Positions 18,468-25,422 of a stretch of DNA of 64,000 nucleotides are shown piece after piece (positions within the stretch are counted from its first letter, which is position 1; every line of letters starts with the position of its first letter). The notes beneath the pieces were generated by a model. It saw only the letters and a program-made list of their open reading frames with translations. It was not told the DNA's origin and searched no databases. Position numbers and translations under genes: made by a program. The stretch comes from Leucobacter celer subsp. astrifaciens (GTDB lineage: Bacteria; Actinomycetota; Actinomycetes; Actinomycetales; Microbacteriaceae), in assembly GCF_001273835.1 (NCBI RefSeq), contig NZ_JHEI01000134.1:62001-126000 (forward strand), read 5' to 3'.

Positions 18468-18628
18468 TCACCTTCCAGTCTTGATCCTGACGGGCGCCAC
18501 TCTAGAGAGCATCGGATCGCTCCCGCAATCGGTACACTTTTCATACGGCAACGTGCTCAGTTCGTATAGCATCATCGCGAATTATCAGTACAGATTGCCT
18601 AGTGAAATGCCGATGTCAAGGAGGACGT

Positions 18629-19123
18629 ATGAGCATCGACCAATTGGACGCGCGACTCATCACGCTCGTCAGCGACCACGCCGGCATCTCGGTGGTCGAG
18701 TGCGCCAGGCGCCTCGGCGTCGCGCGCGCCACCGCGCAGGGCAGGCTCGACCGGCTGCGGCGCACGGGCATCATCGCCTCGGAGGCGCCGAGCATCGATC
18801 CCGCCGCGCTGGGGTACCCGCTGCGCACCTTCTGCACCATCCAGATCCGGCAGTCCATCGGCCACCAGCGGGTCGCCGAGGGACTGACGAGGATCCCGGA
18901 GCTCGTCGAGCTCCACACCATCACCGGCGACGCCGACATGATGGCGACCATCGTCACGCGCTCCACGAACGATCTGCAGCGCGTGCTCGACCTCATGTCG
19001 AACACGGAGGGCGTCGCGCGGGTCTCCACGCGGCTCGCCCTCGAGAGCCACTTCAAGAACCGCACGCTGCCGCTCGTGCAGTCCGCGGTGGAGCCGGAGG
19101 CCGAGCCCCGTCGGCGGGGCTGA
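18629..19123 (+). CDS. Lrp/AsnC family transcriptional regulator
   Basis: 164 residues with an N-terminal winged helix-turn-helix (VECARRLGVARATAQGRLDR) and a C-terminal ligand-sensing RAM domain (YPLRTFCTIQIRQSIGHQRV onward). ATG at 18629 follows AAGGAGG with ideal spacing. Lrp-type proteins bind amino acids and usually control the adjacent divergent gene, here the HisC-like aminotransferase. Control of that gene is inferred from arrangement. Confidence 0.9.
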   Translation: MSIDQLDARLITLVSDHAGISVVECARRLGVARATAQGRLDRLRRTGIIASEAPSIDPAALGYPLRTFCTIQIRQSIGHQRVAEGLTRIPELVELHTITGDADMMATIVTRSTNDLQRVLDLMSNTEGVARVSTRLALESHFKNRTLPLVQSAVEPEAEPRRRG

Positions 19124-19265
19124 GCCGTTTCCCGCGCGAGATTGAATCCACCACCGCCTTGGATTCTGCGACCGCGCGCAGAACGACCGGGGCGGATTCC
19201 GCGCGCCGCTGAGCGACGGACGCGGTGGTGCCGCCGCGGAGCGACGGCCGCGGGTTCCCCGATCG

Positions 19266-19562
19266 CTACGCGAGGGAGAGGAAGAGCTTCTCGAGCTCGT
19301 CCTGATCGGCGGTCGAATCGCCGTCCGGATCGGTCAGGCACTCCTTCAGAGCGCTGGAGATCACCAGGAACCCGGCGCGGTCGAGCGCCTTCGAGACCGC
19401 CGCGAGCTGCTGCACCACGTCTCGGCAGTGCGCGTCCTGCTCCACCGCGCCGATCACCGCCGCGAGTTGCCCGTGCGCACGGCGCAGCCGGTTCACGACT
19501 TTGCGCTTGGCCTCCGCGTCGTGCGGCGTCGGAGGGGTACTGGTTGCGGTCGCGTGCGCCAT
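19266..19562 (-). CDS. CsoR-family repressor, CstR-like (persulfide sensor)
   Basis: 98 residues with the all-helical CsoR/RcnR fold. The two conserved cysteines are present at C46 (AHCRDVVQQL) and C75 (SALKECL), 29 residues apart. The histidine that copper-sensing CsoR uses four residues before the second cysteine is replaced by A71. This C-x-C pattern without His is that of CstR, which senses hydropersulfides through a disulfide or polysulfide bridge. Two typical operators lie in the divergent promoter region, and the divergent operon encodes sulfurtransferase and persulfide-handling proteins. Together this makes a persulfide sensor much likelier than a copper sensor. Confidence 0.85.
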   Translation of the reverse strand: MAHATATSTPPTPHDAEAKRKVVNRLRRAHGQLAAVIGAVEQDAHCRDVVQQLAAVSKALDRAGFLVISSALKECLTDPDGDSTADQDELEKLFLSLA

Positions 19563-19599
19563 GGCCTGTGCCTGCTTTCTCGAGATGAACCGACTGGGC

Positions 19600-19659
19600 T
19601 TGACAGACAGGATACCCCCATGGGTATAGTTCAGAAAGAGAAAATACCCCCACGGGTAT
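19600..19659. promoter_or_regulatory. Promoter with two CsoR/CstR-type operators
   Basis: Two palindromes, ATACCCCCATGGGTAT (19612-19627) and ATACCCCCACGGGTAT (19644-19659), are centred 32 bp apart. They match the known A/T-GGGG...CCCC-type operators of CsoR-family repressors. A plus-strand promoter, TTGACA (19600-19605) and TATAGT (19625-19630) with a 19-bp spacer, is overlapped by the first operator, so bound repressor would block transcription of the miniprotein-MBL-rhodanese operon. Confidence 0.85.
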
Positions 19660-19694
19660 TTGTGAACCGCGATAGAGAGCGAGAGGAGCACGCG

Positions 19695-19880
19695 ATGTGC
19701 CGAGCAACGAGGTGCCGGACCTGCGGGAAGACGACCTGGGCCGGCTGCGGTCAGCACGTCGCGATGGTCGAGATGAGCGTGCCCGCGTCGGAGTGGTGCG
19801 ACGGCAGGCACACCCAGGCGCAGATCGACGCGGCGAAGGCCGAGCGGGGCGGATTCTTCTCCCGGCTCTTCGGGCGCTGA
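19695..19880 (+). CDS. Cys-rich miniprotein (61 aa), first gene of the persulfide operon
   Basis: ATG at 19695 follows AGAGGAG. The protein has the compact motif CRTCGKTTWAGCGQHV (8-23), preceded by C2 and followed by a lone cysteine (EWCDGRH), then a charged tail GGFFSRLFGR. The CxxCGKxTWxGCGxH arrangement looks like a metal or persulfide site. It is the first gene after the operator-controlled promoter and has a shorter paralogue at 20011. I know of no assigned function. Carrying persulfide sulfur or zinc are hypotheses. Confidence 0.75.
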   Translation: MCRATRCRTCGKTTWAGCGQHVAMVEMSVPASEWCDGRHTQAQIDAAKAERGGFFSRLFGR

Positions 19881-20010
19881 TCTTCGGGTCCCGAGCTTCG
19901 AGCGCCGCGCCGCAGCGACGGCCAGGCCTCCTCGGCTCCGACCACCCCTCACATCGACTGCACTCCATCGCCGGAACCCACCGATCCAGCACATCAGAAA
20001 GGACCCCACC

Positions 20011-20127
20011 ATGTGCGCACGCGTCGCCTGCTCCACCTGCGGCAAGCCCACCTGGACCGGCTGCGGCCAGCACATCGAGGACGCCCTCCTCGGCGTGCCC
20101 GAATCCGACCGCTGCTCATGCTCCTGA
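20011..20127 (+). CDS. Cys-rich miniprotein (38 aa), paralogue of the previous gene
   Basis: ATG at 20011 follows AGAAAGGA. The 38 residues begin MCARVACSTCGKPTWTGCGQ, then HIEDALLGVPESDRCSCS. The motif CxxCGKxTWxGCGQH is the same as in the 61-residue protein, and the C-terminus is shorter and ends with two more cysteines. The gene lies 37 bp before the MBL-rhodanese start. The pair looks like a local duplication with retention of every cysteine of the core motif. Confidence 0.7.
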   Translation: MCARVACSTCGKPTWTGCGQHIEDALLGVPESDRCSCS

Positions 20128-20164
20128 CCGGGCGCACCCACCCCTGACGAAGGAGGAACCGAAC

Positions 20165-21583
20165 ATGCTGCTGGAACGCATCTACGACGAGGATCTCGCC
20201 CAGGCGAGCTACTTCATCGGCTGTCAGGCGAAAGGCGAGGCGATCGTCGTCGACCCGCGCCGCGATCTCGACGTCTATCTCGACCTCGCCGAGAAGCACG
20301 CCATGCGGATCATCGCCGTCACCGAGACCCACATCCACGCCGACTACCTCTCCGGAACACGGGAACTCGCGGAGAGGACCAGCGCGCAGATGCACGTCTC
20401 GAACGAGGGCGGGCCCGATTGGACGTACGGCGCCGACTTCGACGACGCGGTTCGCATGCGGCACGGCCACTCCATCCAGCTCGGCAACATCACCGTCGAG
20501 GCGGTGCACACCCCCGGCCATACCCCCGAGCACCTGTCCTTCCTCGTCACCGACGGCGCGCAGTCGAGCGAACCCGGGTTCATGCTCACGGGAGATTTCG
20601 TGTTCGTCGGCGACCTCGGCCGCCCAGACCTGCTCGACGAGGCCGCGGGCTTCATCGACACCCGCTTCCAGGGCGCGAGGGATCTCTTCGCGAGCCTGCG
20701 CGACCGCTTTCTCACCCTGCCCGACTACGTGCAGGTGCTTCCGGCGCACGGCTCGGGATCCGCCTGCGGCAAGGCGCTCGGTGCGATCCCCGCCTCGACC
20801 GTCGGCTACGAGCGCAACTTCTCGTGGTGGGGCGAGTATCTGCGGAACGACGACGAGCAGGGCTTCGTCGACGAGCTGCTCAGCGGCCAGCCCGACGCGC
20901 ACGCCTACTTCGCCCGTATGAAGCTGGAGAACAAGGTCGGCCCCGCCCTCCTCGGCGACGCGCCGGAACTCGTCGAGTACACGCGCGAGGATCTGGCCGC
21001 GGCCCTCGCAGACGACAGCGCGATCCTCGTCGACACCCGGCACCACGGCGAGGTGCACGCGGGCACCGTCGAGCGCTCGCTGAACATCCCGGGCACCGCG
21101 AAGGCAGCCAGCTACGGAGCCTGGGTCTACGACCCTCGGGTCGAGCAGCGACCCCTCGTGCTGCTTGCCGGATCCCGGGCAGAGGCGGAGGAGATCCGCG
21201 ACCACCTGGTGCGCGTGGGCATCGACACCGTGCGCGGCTATGTTGCCTCGCTCGACGGCCTGGAGCTGACGCGCCCGAGGGTCGTGCGGCCCGAGGAACT
21301 CGACGGCTTCGAACAGGCCTTCCTGCTCGACGTGCGCAACCGCACCGAGTACGCCGCGGGACACCTGCCGGGCGCCGCGCAGCTCTCCGGCGGGCGGGTG
21401 CTCTGGCACCTCGACGCGCTCCCCGAGCCCGGAGCCGGCACGATCGTGGCCTACTGCCAGAGCGGCGTGCGGGGCAGCGTGACCGCCAGCGCGCTGCGAC
21501 GAGCCGGCTACGACGTCGCCGAACTCGACGGCAGCTACGCCGCATGGTCGGCGATCCCCGGCAACGAGCCCGTCGCCGCCTGA
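20165..21583 (+). CDS. MBL-fold hydrolase with tandem rhodanese domains (CstB-like)
   Basis: 472 residues. Residues 1-245 are a metallo-beta-lactamase domain with metal ligands in ETHIHADYLSG (54-64), TPGHT (116-120) and LTGDFVFVGD (141-150), as in persulfide dioxygenases. Two rhodanese domains follow. The first has no cysteine in its active loop (VLLAGSRAEAEE) and should be inactive. The second has C431 in YCQSGVRGS. This architecture is that of CstB, which oxidises low-molecular-weight persulfides to thiosulfate. ATG at 20165 follows GAAGGAGG. It is the main enzyme of the CstR-like regulon. Confidence 0.9.
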   Translation: MLLERIYDEDLAQASYFIGCQAKGEAIVVDPRRDLDVYLDLAEKHAMRIIAVTETHIHADYLSGTRELAERTSAQMHVSNEGGPDWTYGADFDDAVRMRHGHSIQLGNITVEAVHTPGHTPEHLSFLVTDGAQSSEPGFMLTGDFVFVGDLGRPDLLDEAAGFIDTRFQGARDLFASLRDRFLTLPDYVQVLPAHGSGSACGKALGAIPASTVGYERNFSWWGEYLRNDDEQGFVDELLSGQPDAHAYFARMKLENKVGPALLGDAPELVEYTREDLAAALADDSAILVDTRHHGEVHAGTVERSLNIPGTAKAASYGAWVYDPRVEQRPLVLLAGSRAEAEEIRDHLVRVGIDTVRGYVASLDGLELTRPRVVRPEELDGFEQAFLLDVRNRTEYAAGHLPGAAQLSGGRVLWHLDALPEPGAGTIVAYCQSGVRGSVTASALRRAGYDVAELDGSYAAWSAIPGNEPVAA

Positions 21584-21690
21584 GCCGCTCGCTCAGCACT
21601 TCTCGGCCTGCGCGGCACCCGCCCTGCTCGGCACCCAGCGCGCTCGGCACCCAGCCCACTCAGATGCCCCGACCCGAAAGGAGCGCCGTC

Positions 21691-22080
21691 ATGCGCCGCA
21701 CCCTCTCCCTCTCCGTCTCCGCCGTCTCCGCGGTCGCCCTGCTCATGGGTCTGGCCGCCTGCCCGGCAGCGCCGGGCTCGGCCCATGGAGCAGGATCGGT
21801 AGCGGTCGGCGATGAGACGATCCTGCTCGATGTGCGCACCGCCGAGGAGTACGCGACGGGCCGCCTCGAGGGCGCGCGGCTGCTCGACTTCTCTGGCGGC
21901 GAGGTCGCCGCCGCGATCCCGAGCCTCGATCCCGATGCCGAGTACCTCGTCTACTGCCGCTCGGGCAACCGCTCCGGCCAGGCGATCGCGCTCATGGAGC
22001 AGGCCGGCTTCACCAATCTCACCGACCTCGGCTCGCTCGAGCAGGCGGCCCTGGCGACCGGTCTGCCGTTCGCGGGCTGA
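21691..22080 (+). CDS. Rhodanese-domain lipoprotein
   Basis: 129 residues with a signal peptide and lipobox LAAC (21-24), followed by a single rhodanese domain. The active cysteine is C89 in YCRSGNRSG. ATG at 21691 follows GAAAGGAG. It would sit on the outer face of the membrane and could accept or donate sulfane sulfur there. It is 107 bp after the MBL-rhodanese gene on the same strand and probably belongs to the same operon. Confidence 0.85.
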   Translation: MRRTLSLSVSAVSAVALLMGLAACPAAPGSAHGAGSVAVGDETILLDVRTAEEYATGRLEGARLLDFSGGEVAAAIPSLDPDAEYLVYCRSGNRSGQAIALMEQAGFTNLTDLGSLEQAALATGLPFAG

Positions 22081-22318
22081 CCCGACCCCGAGCGCCGCCC
22101 CGCCGTCATCCGGCGCTGCGATGGCACGGCCCCGGCCCGACCCGCGTCTCCTCGACAACCGGGCGCAGTCTCATGAGACATCTGTCCGACGCGGGGCACG
22201 GTCGAACCGTACGATCGGTGTATCGCCCCGAGCACCGATCGCCGCGCGAGCCGTACGATCGCCGGGACCCGCGCCCGGCGCACGGCCCCCTGCCGGCCAC
22301 GCACACGACGGAGGAAAC

Positions 22319-23452
22319 ATGACCGAGCAGTTCGACCGGATCGTCATCGGCGGCGGCGCTATGGGCCTCGCCACGACCTGGCAGCTCGCGAGCCGCGGGC
22401 TGCGCGTGCTGATGCTCGAGCGGTTCACCCCCGGGCACGACCGCGGCGCCTCGCACGGGGCCACCCGCAACATGAACAACGCCTACGCCGAGGATCACTA
22501 CCTCGACCTCTACGACGAGGCGCTGCGGCTGTGGCGCGAGCTCGAGGCCGATTCGGGGCGGCAGCTGCTCACGCTCGGCGGACTGGTCACGCACGGCGAT
22601 CCTGCGCGCGTGCGCGCCGCCCACGACTCACTGGCGGCGCGCGGAGCGGCGATCGAGCTGATCACCCCGGCCGAGGCCGAGGCGCGCTGGCCCGGCATGC
22701 GCTTCGAGGGCGAGGTGCTCGTGAACCGCGACGCGGGACGGATCCGCGCCGCGACCGCACTCGAGGTGCTCGACGCGCTCTCGCGGGAGCACGGGGCGGT
22801 GCTGCGCTACGAGCACCGGGTGCTCGAGATCGAGCCGGGTGAAGATCGCGTCGCCGTGACCGCCGAGACCCCCGCGGGCGAGACGGCCGTGTACGAGGCC
22901 GAGGGCGTCGTGGTGACGGCGGGCGCGTGGAGCGCGCAGCTGCTCGCCGGGCTCGTGGAACTGCCGCGGCTGCGGGTCACCGAGGAGCACCCGGCGCACT
23001 TCACAGCGCGCCCCGAGTTCGCATCGGCCGAGTGGCCCTCGTTCAACCACTTCCAGCCGGACGAGCGCCTCACCGGCTACCGCGGCAACCTCTACGGCAT
23101 GCTCACGCCGGGCGAGGGCATCAAGGTGGGCTACCACGCGACGGGCGACGAGGTCGATCCGGATCACCGCCGCTTCCGCTCACCGGACGCCGCGCGCGCC
23201 CAGCTGCGCGAGCACGTGGCCCACTGGTTCCCCGGCCTCGACCCCGACTCCGCGGTCGAGATCAGCTGCACCTACACGCTCACCCCCTCGGAGCGGTTCG
23301 TGCTCGACACCCGCGGCCGCGTCACCGTCGGCGCCGGATTCTCGGGCCAGGGCTTCAAGTTCGTGCCGGCGATCGGGCGCGTGCTCGCCGACGCGACGCT
23401 CGGGATCGCGCAGCCGCCCGCGGCGTTCAGGCTCGAGTCGCACGGGGCGTGA
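22319..23452 (+). CDS. solA: N-methyl-L-tryptophan oxidase / monomeric sarcosine oxidase family
   Basis: 377-residue FAD amine oxidase. The dinucleotide-binding motif is IVIGGGAMGLATTWQLASRG. HDRGASHGATRN is a typical SolA block, and the covalent-flavin cysteine is seen in ISCTYTLTPSERFVLD. ATG at 22319 follows GGAGG. The enzyme oxidatively demethylates an N-methyl amino acid, releasing formaldehyde and H2O2. Whether the substrate is N-methyltryptophan or sarcosine cannot be decided from sequence. The upstream 238 bp holds a direct repeat of CCGTACGATCG. Confidence 0.88.
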   Translation: MTEQFDRIVIGGGAMGLATTWQLASRGLRVLMLERFTPGHDRGASHGATRNMNNAYAEDHYLDLYDEALRLWRELEADSGRQLLTLGGLVTHGDPARVRAAHDSLAARGAAIELITPAEAEARWPGMRFEGEVLVNRDAGRIRAATALEVLDALSREHGAVLRYEHRVLEIEPGEDRVAVTAETPAGETAVYEAEGVVVTAGAWSAQLLAGLVELPRLRVTEEHPAHFTARPEFASAEWPSFNHFQPDERLTGYRGNLYGMLTPGEGIKVGYHATGDEVDPDHRRFRSPDAARAQLREHVAHWFPGLDPDSAVEISCTYTLTPSERFVLDTRGRVTVGAGFSGQGFKFVPAIGRVLADATLGIAQPPAAFRLESHGA

Positions 23453-23477
23453 GCCCGGAAGGGGATGGCTGCCGTAT

Positions 23478-23545
23478 CTTCGGCTCTCACCGTTCCTGCG
23501 GATGAAACTCCCTCGATCCGTCCGCAGGAACGGTGAGAGCCGAAG
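23478..23545. repeat. 25-bp perfect hairpin between convergent genes
   Basis: Arms 23478-23502 and 23521-23545 are exact complements over 25 bp with an 18-nt loop. It sits 26 bp after solA and about 100 bp after the convergent YbhB gene end, so it may be a two-way terminator. There is no T-run. Confidence 0.8.
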
Positions 23546-23604
23546 GAGCGGCGGCGGGGTGGCGCAGCGGGGCGGCGGAGCAGCGGGGCGCCGTCGCGGG
23601 ATCG

Positions 23605-23639
23605 GGTGTCGACTCCGCTGCGCTCCGCTCAACCGGCGG
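23605..23639. repeat. GGTTTCGAC...CAACCGGCGG family repeat, single copy
   Basis: GGTGTCGACTCCGCTGCGCT followed by CCGCTCAACCGGCGG, a full-length single arm of the repeat seen as an inverted pair at 60501-60578. It lies 10 bp beyond the YbhB stop. Confidence 0.65.
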
Positions 23640-23648
23640 CGGTGCTTC

Positions 23649-24200
23649 TCAGTCCGCCTGGCCGTACTCGCCGGTCGCCACGATGACCGCACGGGCGAGC
23701 ACCGCCTCGCGCATCATGAAGCCCATCACGGCGGGCGTCGCCCCGGGATCCACGTCGATGCGCTCGACGTCGAGCGCGTGCACCACGAACCAGTAGTGGT
23801 GCACACCGGTGCCCTCGGGCGGGGCGGCCCCGGTGAAGGCCGGCTCGCGCTTCTCGTTGGGCATCGCGATGGCGCCCTCCGGCAGCAACGAGCTGCCGAG
23901 CGAACCGGCGCCGGCGTGCAGCTCGGTCGTATCGCCGGGAATGTTCGCGACGGCCCAGTGCCAGAACCCCGACCCGGTAGGGGCATCGGGGTCGAAGCAG
24001 GTCACGGCGAAGCTCTTGGTGCCCTCGGGGAACCCCGACCAGCTGAGCTGCGGCGACCGGTTCGAGCCGCCCGCGTACTCGGCGTACAGCTCGGCCGGCA
24101 GCGGCTCGCCGTCCTCGATGTCGGTGCTGGTCAGGGTGAACCCCGCGACCTCGCGCATTCCCGCGTATGGATTGATCGGGCCTCGGCTCGGCTGCGTCAT
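23649..24200 (-). CDS. YbhB/YbcL-type Raf kinase inhibitor-like (PEBP) protein
   Basis: 183 residues of the phosphatidylethanolamine-binding protein fold. Visible family blocks are SPQLSWSGFPEGTKSFAVTC, FDPDAPTGSGFWHWAVANIP and a GVHHYWFVVHALD segment. Bacterial members are cytoplasmic or secreted proteins of unclear role; no signal peptide is seen here. It is divergent from the FadR-type regulator gene. Confidence 0.9.
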   Translation of the reverse strand: MTQPSRGPINPYAGMREVAGFTLTSTDIEDGEPLPAELYAEYAGGSNRSPQLSWSGFPEGTKSFAVTCFDPDAPTGSGFWHWAVANIPGDTTELHAGAGSLGSSLLPEGAIAMPNEKREPAFTGAAPPEGTGVHHYWFVVHALDVERIDVDPGATPAVMGFMMREAVLARAVIVATGEYGQAD

Positions 24201-24320
24201 TGCTCTCCCTCGGTGTCTCGATCCTCGGATCCCGCGATCCGTGAGTTACGCCCAGCATAGGCCGCACTCCTCCCGGTCTCCAGAGGGTGTCACCCGCGGC
24301 CGGTATACTCGCAAACAGCA

Positions 24321-24362
24321 GACGACGGCGCCTCGACAAGCAAGCGGACGACGGCGCCTCGA
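24321..24362. promoter_or_regulatory. 16-bp direct repeat upstream of the FadR-type regulator
   Basis: GACGACGGCGCCTCGA occurs at 24321-24336 and 24347-24362, just after a likely -10 element TATACT (24304-24309) and before the regulator start at 24381. The placement in the leader suits an autoregulatory operator. Confidence 0.45.
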
Positions 24363-24380
24363 AACCGAAGCGGAGTGACC

Positions 24381-25184
24381 ATGGCAATGACGACAGGATC
24401 CGAGCGCGCTCGCGCGACGCTCGCCTACCTGCGCCGCAAGATCACCACCGGCGAGTGGCCGGTGGGCAGCCGGATCCCGATCGAACCCGAACTCGCGGAG
24501 CAGACCGGGGTCGGGCGCTCCACCGTGCGCGAAGCCGTGCGCTCGCTCGCCAGCATCGGCATGCTCGAGACCCTGCCGGGCCGGGGCACGTTCGTGCGCT
24601 CCGCGGCGCCGACGAGCACACTGCTCAACGAGTTCCTCGCCGATTTCACACTCGAGGAGATCCTCAGCTATCGCCGAGCCCTCGAGGTCGAGGCGGCGCA
24701 GCAGGCCTCGATCCACCGCACCGAAGAGGACATCGCCGCGCTCGAGCGGGCGGCGGCCGAAGAGGTCGGCTGCACCCGCTGCCCCGTGCTCGGACTCGCC
24801 TCGGGCAGCGACGACAACGCCTTCGACAGCAAGTTCCATCGGCTCGTCTTCGACTCGGCCAAGAACCGGCTGCTCGCCTCGCTCTACGCGGGCATCAACG
24901 ACCAGCTGCGCACACCCGAGCACCGCGGCCGGCTGGCCAACGTGGCCACCGGAGCCGAGATGGAGCGGGATCACGCCCGCGTGCTCGACGCGATCCGACG
25001 TCGCGACTTCATCGATGCCGTGCACGCGATGGTCAACCACGTGGATCACGACGTGGTCATCGTCAACGACCAGCACGAGGTCGTACCGCCGCTCACCCGC
25101 ACGCCCGAGCAGCAGCAGCGCATCGACCAGGCGCAGGAGGCCCAGGACGAGCGCGAGGGCACCGACGAGAAGGCGCGCATCTAG
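24381..25184 (+). CDS. FadR/GntR family transcriptional regulator
   Basis: 267 residues. The N-terminal winged helix has KITTGEWPVGSRIPIEPELA and TGVGRSTVREAVRSLASIGM, the GntR pattern. The helical C-terminus with FDSKFHRLVFDSAKNRLLA and ERDHARVLDAIRRRD is an FCD effector domain. ATG at 24381 has GGAG five bases upstream. In-frame GTG 24375 and ATG 24387 are alternatives. The last 35 residues are hydrophilic and Gln/Glu-rich. The effector is unknown, and the closest candidate target is its own promoter. Confidence 0.88.
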   Translation: MAMTTGSERARATLAYLRRKITTGEWPVGSRIPIEPELAEQTGVGRSTVREAVRSLASIGMLETLPGRGTFVRSAAPTSTLLNEFLADFTLEEILSYRRALEVEAAQQASIHRTEEDIAALERAAAEEVGCTRCPVLGLASGSDDNAFDSKFHRLVFDSAKNRLLASLYAGINDQLRTPEHRGRLANVATGAEMERDHARVLDAIRRRDFIDAVHAMVNHVDHDVVIVNDQHEVVPPLTRTPEQQQRIDQAQEAQDEREGTDEKARI

Positions 25185-25221
25185 CCGCGCGTTCTTCCCA
25201 CCCCGCACTCCAGGCACCTCC

Positions 25222-25290
25222 TCCGCGCGTCGGTGTTTCTTCCGCGCGTGGTCTTTCCTCCGCACGTGGTATTTTCTCCGCACGTCAGGC
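25222..25290. repeat. 18-bp tandem repeat, about four units
   Basis: Units starting TCCGC(A/G)CGTGGT with a T-rich end begin at 25222, 25241, 25259 and 25277. The array is just after the FadR-type gene and before a hairpin. Confidence 0.6.
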
Positions 25291-25323
25291 GCCTCGTTCG
25301 ATCCCCTCTTCGAACCTCCTTCA

Positions 25324-25374
25324 CGCGTCAGTAGTTGTCACCAAACTTGCCGCGAGGCAGTAACTACTGACGCG
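25324..25374. terminator. Hairpin between regulator and esterase genes
   Basis: CGCGTCAGTAGTT (25324-25336) is exactly complementary to 25362-25374, with a 25-nt loop. It could terminate the FadR-type gene before the esterase promoter. Confidence 0.5.
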
Positions 25375-25422
25375 CGCTCATCGGGATCACCCGGGCGGGA
25401 GCGCTGCGGATAGGATGCCCGC

